Shown here: piece by piece, positions 55,213-63,698 of the stretch
Layout of the letters: each line of letters opens with the position of its first letter
Position numbering within the stretch: position 1 is the first letter of the stretch
NCBI GenBank assembly: GCA_023229525.1
Contig: JALNZC010000002.1
Coordinates: forward strand, 62,001-126,000
Origin: Bacteroidales bacterium
GTDB lineage: Bacteria; Bacteroidota; Bacteroidia; Bacteroidales; FEN-979
Reading direction: 5' to 3'
DNA: 64,000 bases
Translations under genes and position numbers: made by a program
The notes under the pieces: model-generated
Seen by the model: the letters and a program-made list of their open reading frames with translations, nothing else
The model's database searches: none
Told to the model about the DNA's origin: nothing

Positions 55213-57789
55213 ATGAAACCGATTCTTCCTGCTCATTTAGAAGAGCTTAAGATGAAATTAGGGTTCAATATGCTAGACCCTGAAACAGCATTGCAGAATA
55301 CGATGGCTATAGATAATCAGACAAATCTAGGCAAATTATTTTTCGAATATTTTTATGTACCGAGTGATGAAATTATTAGAGAAGAAGGGAGATTTTTGGA
55401 TGCATTAGATGATGGTTGTTTATTTAAGTTGATACATGCTAATTCAAAAAATGGGAAAACAACATTTATTAATCATATCCAATATTTACTTAACGGTGAA
55501 TCTGATGATGTAGTCTCTCAAGACGTAAAATCGGAGTTTATTTTATTTGATTTTGAATTATCTGATGGCGAGAATTTTTTGAAAAAGGTTCGTTCATTTA
55601 TTACTGAGACATTCATCAAACGCGATAATTCAGAGCAACAATCAATTTTAGGAGAATTAGCGAAGAATAATTCATTCGTGCTGAATTTTTTAGCAGATCT
55701 TCAAAAGGCAAAACAAGGAAATCCTGCAAATTTTATTAATAATAATTTAGTTTCAGTCATTATATTTATTAAGAAATATCTTTTAGAAAATGGCAACTTT
55801 AATAAAAATGAATATGAAGAAAGATTAATATTAGTTCAATCAGTTGTACAAAAAGAAATAAATATTTCAAATTGCGGAGGTTACTTTCTTTATTTGATGT
55901 TATTTAAGATTTTTCAATATAGAGATGAAATCACACATAATAGAGTCAAAATAATTTTGGTTTTAGATAATATTGATGATTATTTAGTTAATAATGATAT
56001 TACATTTTTACAATATCCTCAGATATTATTTTCGACTTTCTTTTTTATGATTTCTCGACAACCTGAAATCAGTAATATATTTATTCGATTATTAAATGAA
56101 AAGGCGACTAAGCCCATTGAAAATCCTGTATTTTCGTTTAGAAAGCAATTTTCATTTATATATTTATTTAGGACTGCGAACTTTTACATCTTTGCAAATT
56201 TAATTGAGAAAATACGGGCTAAATTATCATCGCCATCTGAAAAGTTTTGTTCGGGATTAATGATAAATAAAGAATTCTACGAATTGCATACTGAATCTCT
56301 AACATCTGAAATTATTAAATTAAGACTTGACCGATTTAGTGAAATGGCTAGATTAATTGGAATGAGCTTGCCCAGGGGTTATAATTTTCTCACAACTTTA
56401 GCAGATAATTTTGATTTAAAGGAATATCCGAAGGAACAATCTAATGTTAGAAGAATTTATAATATTTGGAATGGCGATAAATTTGCATTATGGGATTTAA
56501 TAAATACCTATTGGAAAGAATGCTCTGATAATTATTTTAAATATGAAGAAATATTGGATATACTTTATAATAATGTTCAACTTTCGGTTCAAAATAGGAA
56601 AAATGGTGATGATGATGTTAATGAATGGTATATATATTTATTGAGAGGTGTACATATAAATTTCTTTCTTTTTTTATTAGAATCAAATGCTGATCTTGAA
56701 CCTTTATTGGATCATACGATATATCCTTATAGAGACCCCAGCAGTGGAAAGATTAAAAGTATTAGTAGAATTATTCTTAATTACATTATTAATAATTCTG
56801 ATCGAAAGGATCGACCAAAAAAAATCAGAGAAATTCATAAGAAGGGAATAGGTCTATATGATTTATTAGAGAAAGTGAAATTATATATTGAGCAAGTTAA
56901 TGAAAAAGCATTAGATGGAAATCCCTTTTATTCATTCGAGGAGGTAGAAGAGTATTTTGCAGAATTATGTGGGTTGAAATCTGATCATTTCGCACACTTA
57001 TTTGTATTTTATAAGGATCAAATTATTGTTAATGAAGCAAAAGCTGAGGAATATTCTAATATTTATGATTTAAATGATGAAATATTGCTCTTTAAAGAAC
57101 AAGGTGTTTCATGCAAAGCAGAATTGAATAAAATCCGTATTTTCCATAATGATAGTGCTGCATATATTTCGGACTCATTATTAACAAGTTTTGAATTATA
57201 TTCGTTCACTATTCATAAACCAGAGTTTCTCAATTTACCTTTACTTTTTGTGATGAAGAAAAAGGATGGTATTTCGGTGGTTAATCATGAATCTCAATTT
57301 GTTTTCTATAATATAATCAATGATGTATATAAAAATGTTGAAGATATTATGAATAACATGGTTGATTTTTACATTTCAGTTTTAATCTCACTATTCCCAC
57401 CAGATAAGTTTCCATGTGATCCAATATTCTCAAAACAATATTTCATCCCGGGGAAACGTGGAGAACGTGATAAAATTGAGGGAGATTTTCAATTTTTAAT
57501 GACGATATCTAGACATATAACCTATATTCAATATTTCAGGCAGATAGTATTAAAATATAGTGATAGAATAATTGAACTAAATGCTGCCGAGAAAAAAATT
57601 GCAAATGTTTATTTATTATACATTCTGAAAAAATATTTTTCACTTTATCTTGATAATTATAAAAAAATTGACGAAAAATCACCAGTTTCAGATAATAACA
57701 AATTATATGGGGTCAAAATCACTTATACTAGATTTCTGTCAACTGCGAATGATTATATTGAAAGAAATATATTTGATTTGATTCGATGA
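55213..57789 (+). CDS. Large orphan P-loop NTPase, candidate defence protein
   Basis: An 858-residue protein, very AT-rich. A Walker A-like loop ANSKNGKTT (76-84; first Gly replaced by Ala) and a Walker B-like strand IILVLDNIDDYLV (~246-258) define an N-terminal ATPase of STAND/KAP style. The remaining ~550 residues are helical without a recognised motif. No partner gene is nearby, so it probably works alone, as many abortive-infection ATPases do. That role is inference from architecture and position only. Confidence 0.65.
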   Translation: MKPILPAHLEELKMKLGFNMLDPETALQNTMAIDNQTNLGKLFFEYFYVPSDEIIREEGRFLDALDDGCLFKLIHANSKNGKTTFINHIQYLLNGESDDVVSQDVKSEFILFDFELSDGENFLKKVRSFITETFIKRDNSEQQSILGELAKNNSFVLNFLADLQKAKQGNPANFINNNLVSVIIFIKKYLLENGNFNKNEYEERLILVQSVVQKEINISNCGGYFLYLMLFKIFQYRDEITHNRVKIILVLDNIDDYLVNNDITFLQYPQILFSTFFFMISRQPEISNIFIRLLNEKATKPIENPVFSFRKQFSFIYLFRTANFYIFANLIEKIRAKLSSPSEKFCSGLMINKEFYELHTESLTSEIIKLRLDRFSEMARLIGMSLPRGYNFLTTLADNFDLKEYPKEQSNVRRIYNIWNGDKFALWDLINTYWKECSDNYFKYEEILDILYNNVQLSVQNRKNGDDDVNEWYIYLLRGVHINFFLFLLESNADLEPLLDHTIYPYRDPSSGKIKSISRIILNYIINNSDRKDRPKKIREIHKKGIGLYDLLEKVKLYIEQVNEKALDGNPFYSFEEVEEYFAELCGLKSDHFAHLFVFYKDQIIVNEAKAEEYSNIYDLNDEILLFKEQGVSCKAELNKIRIFHNDSAAYISDSLLTSFELYSFTIHKPEFLNLPLLFVMKKKDGISVVNHESQFVFYNIINDVYKNVEDIMNNMVDFYISVLISLFPPDKFPCDPIFSKQYFIPGKRGERDKIEGDFQFLMTISRHITYIQYFRQIVLKYSDRIIELNAAEKKIANVYLLYILKKYFSLYLDNYKKIDEKSPVSDNNKLYGVKITYTRFLSTANDYIERNIFDLIR

Positions 57790-57965
57790 TAATAATTTAA
57801 GATTTAGCAATGTGTTTTTTTTATTAATCGGATTAAGCGTTTTTTTGCTCAATGCAAGCCTCCAATTTAATCCGGGGATACTGCCCGCCTCCTAAAAGTT
57901 CAGTTTTCTATAGAATATTGAGATAGTATAATACTCCCTGAGTTACGAAACTCGATCTAATGTGT
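57790..57965. other. Non-coding gap at right end
   Basis: AT-rich; a poly-T stretch and the segment caatttaatccggggatactgcccgcc show no clear terminator or gene. Confidence 0.3.
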
Positions 57966-58238
57966 TTATGATGAACGGCTTATATCTTTTAGATTACCAC
58001 CTAGAAAATTTATTATCCGTGGCAATAGTTTTACCATTGGATTAGTCCTATTGTTCTCCCAATTAGTCACCGTATCAGTCGTTACCCCTAACAGCCTGGC
58101 TACATCTTTCTGTAAAAGTTTTTCTTCTAATCTCTTCTTTCGTAAATATTCTCCGATTGTTTTTGGATTAGCTGGATACTTGGTTCCCAATGGTTTAGTT
58201 ACAATATTATGGTGTGTGGAAAAAGGCAACGCAAGGTT
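57966..58238 (-). pseudogene. Severed C-terminal HTH domain of the integrase
   Basis: A frame of 90 codons running from the attR core, whose only nearby start is a TTG three codons in. It encodes a linker (STHHNIVTKPLGTKYPANPK) and an XRE-type HTH (TIGEYLRKKRLEEKLLQKDV, then GVTTDTVTNWENNRTNP). The codon phase across the core matches the integrase phase at attL, so joining the ends (excision) gives ...QCNF-NLA-LPFSTHH... without a stop. In the integrated state it lacks an ATG and a visible promoter and is probably silent. Alternatively it is a small independent regulator starting at TTG. Confidence 0.75.
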
Positions 58239-58260
58239 GTCCCTGTGGTTATTATAACCA
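58218..58260. other. attR (right element/comM junction)
   Basis: Element arm gcaacgcaa (58226-58234) and gg, then the shared TTG (58237-58239) and comM sequence tccctgtggt. With attL it defines attP as gcaacgcaa-ggttgaag-ttgcattgc. Confidence 0.85.
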
Positions 58261-58723
58261 TCCGACCCGGCAATGCCAATGCATGGGAGGTGAGGTGCAG
58301 AAATACCTCAACCGGATTTCCGGTCCCCTTTTCGACCGGATCGACATTCATATTGAAGTCGTCCCGGTCGATTTTAACGATTTAAGCAATTCACGTCAGA
58401 CCGAACATAGTGACGCCATCCGGAAGCGGGTATTGATTGCCCGGAAAATTCAGGAAAAACGGTTTGAGGGGATGCCCGGAGTATATGCCAATGCACAAAT
58501 GTCGGCAAGGATGTTAAGGAAGGTTTGTTCTTTAAATGAAACCGGTAAACTTCTTATTAAAACAGCAATGGAAAGACTGGGTTTGTCGGCCCGGGCTTAT
58601 GACCGGATATTGAAAGTGTCGCGGACCATTGCAGACCTTGAAAATGCTGATCAGATAAAATTGGAACACCTTGCCGAAGCAATCAATTACCGGTCGCTTG
58701 ACAGGGCAAGTTGGGGGAAATAG
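58240..58723 (+). pseudogene. comM: comM/yifB, 3' part
   Basis: The remaining ~160 codons of ComM, continuing with CPCGYYNHPTRQC, the arginine-finger region YLNRISGPLFDRIDIHIEV and the C-terminal Mg-chelatase lid (GLSARAYDRILKVSRTIADL, ending RSLDRASWGK). The frame is complementary to the 5' part across the TTG core. Without its N-terminal half it has no start signal of its own. Confidence 0.94.
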
Positions 58724-58777
58724 GTCCGGAATATCTGTAGGATCCCATTTACAGGATCGTATGCAGGCAAGAATGTT

Positions 58778-59656
58778 TTAATGACTAAAAACGAGATCAG
58801 CTATCACAAAACATGCAAAAATTACGGATGCCATCCCGTTAAGTGTGGCAAAAGCGAGATTTACCCTGGAAATGTCACGCGGTTTGACGATCAGATGTTC
58901 ATAGGAAAGCACCAATGTAAAAAGGATGGTTCCTAACCAGTAGAGCAGGTGAAAAGACCCTGTAAATCCTGCTAATGTAACAAGGAAAACAGCTATCAGG
59001 TGGAATAGCGCTGAAAGGATCAGTGCATTGCGTTTTCCAAGGAATGCTGGCAGGGATTTCAATTGTTCAGATTGATCGAAATCGATGTCCTGTAAAGCAT
59101 AGAGAATGTCAAAACCGGCAACCCAAAAAATTACTATGAAGGAATAGATCAGGGGTAGGATATCGAAATGTGCGGTCACGGCAAGGTAAGCCCCTATGGG
59201 AGCAAGGGCCAGTCCCATTCCAAGGAAAAAATGGGATAATGCAGTAAACCGTTTGGTCAGGCTGTATCCAAGCACCACCAGCAAAGCAACCGGAGAAAGA
59301 AAAAAGCAAAGAGGATTCAGAAACCAGGTCGTAAGGATAAAAAGTAGTGCATTGAGAATCACAAAAATCAGTGCTGATGTGGGCCTGATGATGGAATTGG
59401 GAATTTCACGCAAAGCAGTACGGGGATTTTTCCGGTCGAATTCCCGATCCGCATAACGGTTGAACCCCATGGCTGCATTTCGTGCAAAAAAAACACAAAG
59501 CAGTACCAGAAGAAGCAAGCGGAAATTAAAATTTTCTTCCCTGGTTTTAAGGGCCAGGGAAAATCCAATCAGTGCAAAAGGCAATGAGAATATAGTGTGA
59601 TTGATCTTGACTAATGAAAAATAATTCAAAAAATGTGCACTTCTTGAAACAGCCAT
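58778..59656 (-). CDS. UbiA-type prenyltransferase (probably menaquinone/futalosine pathway)
   Basis: 292 residues from the ATG at 59656. A polytopic UbiA protein with both Asp-rich Mg-diphosphate motifs: NRYADREFDRKNPRT (first) and DILYALQDIDFDQ (second). About 8-9 transmembrane helices. In Bacteroidota such 4-hydroxybenzoate-prenyltransferase-like proteins often serve the futalosine route of menaquinone synthesis (MqnP); the aromatic substrate cannot be told from this sequence. Confidence 0.9.
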   Translation of the reverse strand: MAVSRSAHFLNYFSLVKINHTIFSLPFALIGFSLALKTREENFNFRLLLLVLLCVFFARNAAMGFNRYADREFDRKNPRTALREIPNSIIRPTSALIFVILNALLFILTTWFLNPLCFFLSPVALLVVLGYSLTKRFTALSHFFLGMGLALAPIGAYLAVTAHFDILPLIYSFIVIFWVAGFDILYALQDIDFDQSEQLKSLPAFLGKRNALILSALFHLIAVFLVTLAGFTGSFHLLYWLGTILFTLVLSYEHLIVKPRDISRVNLAFATLNGMASVIFACFVIADLVFSH

Positions 59657-59761
59657 GTGCCGGAAAATTTCAGGCAAAGGTACTAAAAACACCAATCGTT
59701 CTTTTCGTTGTAACTATTTCCCCAACCTGTCGTCCAACTTGCTATTCTTCGGATTTCCGTT

Positions 59762-59769
59762 AATTTTGC
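59762..59769 (+). promoter_or_regulatory. -7 promoter element
   Basis: TAATTTTG, 16 nt upstream of the methyltransferase ATG at 59786. Confidence 0.5.
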
Positions 59770-59785
59770 AGTTTATTTTTTTACC

Positions 59786-60580
59786 ATGAACAGACAGGTT
59801 GAAGTCCTTGTCGCCTATTTGCAGCATTCTATTCACGCGCAGTCGAAATATTCAATTCATTCGCCGTTTGTTTATCATTTTTACCAAAACATTTTGCAAA
59901 ATGGACAGAGGTTCCCGCAATACCGGATATTGCAGAAGGTACGCAGGGAATTGGTCACAAAATCGCGTTATATAAAGCGCAAGGACCTGGGTTCAAGAGC
60001 TAAAGAATCCATTTGCGATCAACGGTTTGTCCGGGTGAAGGATATTGCCCGGCGATCAAGCGTTACGGCTAAAAAAGGCGAATTACTGTTTCGTCTTGCC
60101 CGTGAATACAAACCGGCAAAAGTGCTTGAATTGGGAACTTCTCTCGGTATCAGTACCATGTATTTTTCGTTGGCGGTTCCCGAAGGCCGGATACTCACTA
60201 TCGAAGCCTGTCTGGATTCAGCTAATGTAGCACGTGGCCAGTTCGATCATTACGGGTTGAAGAACATCACCCTGATCCCTGGTACTTTTGAAGATAAATT
60301 AGCGCCGGCCCTTGAGCAACTCCACCCGGTGGATATGGTATTTTTCGATGGCAATCATAAAAAAGCTGCCACCCTCCGGTATTTCGATCAATGTCTGCAA
60401 CATATTCATCCCGGTTCCGTTTTCATTTTTGATGATATTCACTGGTCCTCTGGGATGGGACAAGCCTGGAACATCATCAGGAAAAATCCGCTCATAAAAG
60501 TGACCATCGATATATACCATATGGGAATCGTTTTTTTTAAGGAAGAGTTAAGTAAAGAAGATTTCAGATTACGCTTTTAA
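59786..60580 (+). CDS. Class I SAM-dependent O-methyltransferase
   Basis: A 264-residue protein: N-terminal QSKYSIHSPFVYHFY helix typical of a Bacteroidota methyltransferase family, motif I VLELGTSLGISTMYF, acidic ILTIEACLD and metal-type DMVFFDGNHKK. It resembles cation-dependent O-methyltransferases. Substrate unknown. The ABC ATPase gene follows 15 nt later. Confidence 0.87.
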   Translation: MNRQVEVLVAYLQHSIHAQSKYSIHSPFVYHFYQNILQNGQRFPQYRILQKVRRELVTKSRYIKRKDLGSRAKESICDQRFVRVKDIARRSSVTAKKGELLFRLAREYKPAKVLELGTSLGISTMYFSLAVPEGRILTIEACLDSANVARGQFDHYGLKNITLIPGTFEDKLAPALEQLHPVDMVFFDGNHKKAATLRYFDQCLQHIHPGSVFIFDDIHWSSGMGQAWNIIRKNPLIKVTIDIYHMGIVFFKEELSKEDFRLRF

Positions 60581-60595
60581 CCCTATATTTGATCC

Positions 60596-61324
60596 ATGGA
60601 AAGAGAAATCATCCACCTCGAAAACATTGTAAAAAATTACAAGATTGGCACCATTGTAGTGGAAGCCTTGCGTTCGGTTTCCCTGGTTGTCCGGAAAAAC
60701 GAATTTGTTGCTTTAATGGGACCTTCCGGCTCGGGCAAATCAACCCTTATGAATATCCTTGGATGTCTGGATACCGCAACCAGCGGGAGATATTTACTGA
60801 ATGGCGAAGATGTAAGCAAGATGGATGACAATTCCCTGGCTGAGATCCGGAACCGCCAGATAGGTTTTGTATTTCAAACCTTTAATTTACTTCCCCGGTC
60901 GACTGCTCTTGAGAATGTCATGTTGCCGTTGATTTATGCAGGGATAGGCAAGGCCAAACGGATTGAAAAAGCCATTCGTACACTTGACGAAGTAAAGCTT
61001 ACCGACCGTATGGAACATAAACCCAATGAACTTTCGGGAGGACAACGTCAGCGGGTTGCCATTGCCCGTGCCCTCGTGAACAATCCTGCCATTATCCTGG
61101 CCGACGAGCCTACGGGAAACCTTGACTCTAAAACCTCTATTGAAATCCTTGGTCTGCTTGAAGAAATTCATAAAATGGGCAATACTGTTATCATTGTGAC
61201 GCATGAAGAAGACATCTCCGCACATGCACACCGTATCATCCGTTTGATGGATGGTAAAATCCATAGTGATGAGCCCAACCCGAAAATCAAGACCATTGCT
61301 GATTATCATTTCAACGGCGCCTGA
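60596..61324 (+). CDS. ABC transporter ATP-binding protein (MacB/LolD family)
   Basis: A 242-residue ATPase with Walker A GPSGSGKST, Q-loop FVFQTFNLLPRSTALENV, signature LSGGQRQRVAIARAL and Walker B IILADEPTGNLDSKT. The LolD/MacB subgroup drives mechanotransmission permeases for lipoprotein release or efflux. No permease gene is adjacent, so the partner is encoded elsewhere. Confidence 0.93.
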   Translation: MEREIIHLENIVKNYKIGTIVVEALRSVSLVVRKNEFVALMGPSGSGKSTLMNILGCLDTATSGRYLLNGEDVSKMDDNSLAEIRNRQIGFVFQTFNLLPRSTALENVMLPLIYAGIGKAKRIEKAIRTLDEVKLTDRMEHKPNELSGGQRQRVAIARALVNNPAIILADEPTGNLDSKTSIEILGLLEEIHKMGNTVIIVTHEEDISAHAHRIIRLMDGKIHSDEPNPKIKTIADYHFNGA

Positions 61325-61366
61325 CGCCCGGTTTACGGATTTATCCTTATGTAAATCAACGGATGC

Positions 61367-62374
61367 ATGCAGAAAGAGAAAAACTATAGACAACTTTTTG
61401 ACGACTTTAACCATCTCTCGATAATGATCATCGGGGATGTTATGGTCGATTCCTATCTCTGGGGCAAAGTTGAACGTATTTCACCGGAAGCGCCCATTCC
61501 CATTGTGGCATTACGTAAACGGGAAAACAGAATGGGTGGAGCGGCCAATGTCGCCATGAACATTAGATCCTTGGGGGCTCGGCCAATCCTCTGTTCCGTT
61601 ATCGGTACAGACGATAAAGGAGACCTGTTTCTTGATCTTCTGAAGAAAGAGAAAATCGAATCTACCGGCATTATCCGCAGTAAACAACGGATTACCACAA
61701 CCAAGTTCAGGATCTTTGGAAATGCGTACCAGATGTTACGCGTAGATGAAGAAGTTGATCATGACCTGGTTGAAAACGATTTCATCACCCTGATCCGGGT
61801 TATTGAACAGGTACTTACGAAAGAAAAAGTGGATTGTATCATCTTTCAGGATTATGACAAGGGAGTAATCACACCAAGGTTGATCCGCGAGGTGGTTGCA
61901 ATGGCTCAAACCCGAAAAATCCCCGTTACTGTTGATCCAAAGATGAGAAATTTCATGGCCTATCAACAGGTAACTTTGTTTAAACCCAATCTTAAAGAGT
62001 TGAAAGACGGGATGAATGTTACTACTGATCTGGGGAACCGGCAAGCGGTCATGGATGTTGCCCAACAGTTACGTACAACCCTCAATTGCGAATATGTGCT
62101 CACAACCATGTCGGAAAAAGGGATGGTGATCAGTATGAAAAACAAACAGGAAGAAAAAAGTATCTTCGTACCGGCACATATGCGCAGCATCTCCGATGTC
62201 TCCGGCGCTGGTGATACGGTTATCAGTGTCGCTTCACTTTGTCTGGCCGCGAGAAGTTCTCCCTATGAACTGGCTTATATTTCAAATCTTGCCGGTGGAC
62301 TGGTCTGTGAAGAGGTCGGTGTAGTTCCTATCAGCAAAGAAAAATTGCTGAAAGAAGTACTTACACTTCTTTGA
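61367..62374 (+). CDS. rfaE1: D-glycero-D-manno-heptose-7-phosphate kinase-like (RfaE1/HldE kinase domain)
   Basis: A 335-residue PfkB-family kinase with MIIGDVMVDSYLWGKVERISPEAP at the N-terminus, GGAANVAMNI, the catalytic/anion-hole motif SGAGDTVISV and no nucleotidyltransferase domain. This matches the stand-alone kinase half of HldE, which makes heptose bisphosphate for ADP-heptose and LPS core. Related sugar kinases cannot be excluded. Confidence 0.87.
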   Translation: MQKEKNYRQLFDDFNHLSIMIIGDVMVDSYLWGKVERISPEAPIPIVALRKRENRMGGAANVAMNIRSLGARPILCSVIGTDDKGDLFLDLLKKEKIESTGIIRSKQRITTTKFRIFGNAYQMLRVDEEVDHDLVENDFITLIRVIEQVLTKEKVDCIIFQDYDKGVITPRLIREVVAMAQTRKIPVTVDPKMRNFMAYQQVTLFKPNLKELKDGMNVTTDLGNRQAVMDVAQQLRTTLNCEYVLTTMSEKGMVISMKNKQEEKSIFVPAHMRSISDVSGAGDTVISVASLCLAARSSPYELAYISNLAGGLVCEEVGVVPISKEKLLKEVLTLL

Positions 62375-62399
62375 GAACGCCGGATTTTCACTTTTACCT

Positions 62400-63632
62400 A
62401 TGAAAACGGATGCCGATGTTATCATTGCCGGTGCGGGTCCTGCCGGATCACTTGCTGCTTATGAACTGGCCATACATGGGGTAAATGTCCTGATTCTTGA
62501 AAAATCGATTTTCCCAAGGTACAAAGTATGTGGCGCCGGACTGACCCATAAGATTTTGCATGAAATTCCTTTTGATGTTTCATCGGTTTTTGATACGACG
62601 ATCCATTCCATTCAATTCTCCTGCGATTTTAAAGATGTTTTTACCCGGAATTCCCGCGAACCTATGATGTATTGTACCATGCGAGAGAAGCTCGATGCTT
62701 TTCTGCTTGACATGGCAAAATCTGCCGGTGCCCGGGTTCAATTCGGAGAAAAAGTGAAAATGATAAGTCAAACAGAGAAAATGGTGGAGGTGACGACCCA
62801 CACGGGTTTGTTTCATGCTTCCCTTGTAATTGGCGCCGATGGCGTTTCAAGCGCCGTGTCCCGGTCAGCAGATCTCCGGGATAATATCAGTCTTGGATTG
62901 GCATGGGAAGCTGAAGTAAAGGTAGATCCGGAAATGGTAAAAAAATTTTCAAAGACGGTGTTTCTCGATTGGGGGACTTTCCCGGGTGGTTATGGATGGG
63001 TTTTCCCGAAAGATGATCATTTTTCAATCGGGGTAGGAGGGCCGGTATCACTGTCGAAATATATGATGCCTTATTATCAGAAGTTTCTCCGGTATCTGGA
63101 TACAGGATACAGGATACAGGATGCAGGATCCGGATTCCAGGTTTTGGAAACCATCTCCCTGAAATCCTGGCCAATCCCAATATGTAATAAAAAAAGCAAT
63201 TTTCACCATGGAAAAATACTGGTGGCCGGGGATGCCGGTGGATTGACCGATCCAATGACAGGGGAAGGTATCTTTTATGCCGTCAGAAGTGGAAAACTTG
63301 CTGCTGTTGCTTGTTTTGACTACTTGCAGGGGAAATCATATTCATTGGAAAGATACACGGAATCGATAAACCAGGAGTTAATGAACGAGTTGCTGGAAGC
63401 TAACCGGATTAAAAACCTGTTCAATATGGTTCCACTTAAAATACATCATTTGGTTCGGGACAAAGACCATGTTTGGCGGGCCTTCGGTAAAGTATTACGT
63501 GGGGAACGTTTGTACTCTGACGTTCGTAAAGGATTTGGAAAATGGAAGTTTTTATGGAGTATAACCTGCTGCCTCTCGAAGTGGGTATCAGATTATAAGG
63601 AAAAACACTTCAACAACACCACTCTAAAATAA
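62400..63632 (+). CDS. Geranylgeranyl reductase family FAD-dependent oxidoreductase
   Basis: A 410-residue flavoprotein: N-terminal dinucleotide fold VIIAGAGPAGSLAAYEL, PRYKVCGAGL after it, middle motif VIGADGVSSAVSR and C-terminal VAGDAGGLTDPMTGEG. It probably reduces isoprenoid double bonds of quinones or lipids, consistent with UbiA nearby. Residues ~234-245 (DTGYRIQDAGSG) are translated from the host simple-word repeat at 63096-63131. Confidence 0.9.
   Translation: MKTDADVIIAGAGPAGSLAAYELAIHGVNVLILEKSIFPRYKVCGAGLTHKILHEIPFDVSSVFDTTIHSIQFSCDFKDVFTRNSREPMMYCTMREKLDAFLLDMAKSAGARVQFGEKVKMISQTEKMVEVTTHTGLFHASLVIGADGVSSAVSRSADLRDNISLGLAWEAEVKVDPEMVKKFSKTVFLDWGTFPGGYGWVFPKDDHFSIGVGGPVSLSKYMMPYYQKFLRYLDTGYRIQDAGSGFQVLETISLKSWPIPICNKKSNFHHGKILVAGDAGGLTDPMTGEGIFYAVRSGKLAAVACFDYLQGKSYSLERYTESINQELMNELLEANRIKNLFNMVPLKIHHLVRDKDHVWRAFGKVLRGERLYSDVRKGFGKWKFLWSITCCLSKWVSDYKEKHFNNTTLK
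63096..63131. repeat. ggatRca repeat inside the flavoprotein gene
   Basis: Four tandem ggataca/ggatgca copies in frame inside the geranylgeranyl reductase-like gene. Confidence 0.85.
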
Positions 63633-63698
63633 TCCTTTACCCTCACCTTCAACCCCACATCAAACGTCTAATCCCCCTCGTCCCTCGTCCTTCGTCCC

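Larger units (their letters stand above)
24755..58239. mobile_element. ~33.5-kb integrative element inserted in comM by a serine recombinase
   Basis: Both junctions share TTG (24755-24757 and 58237-58239), and removing the DNA between them restores an intact comM frame. A large serine recombinase lies at the left end. The element has its own regulators, ArdC, RadC-like protein, two DNA-translocating ATPases, defence genes and a biosynthetic operon. Base composition varies sharply between blocks (AT-rich at 35.5-40.6 and 53-58 kb), which indicates mosaic assembly. The host simple-word repeats were not seen inside it. No relaxase or VirB4 was found, so self-transfer is uncertain. Confidence 0.93.
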
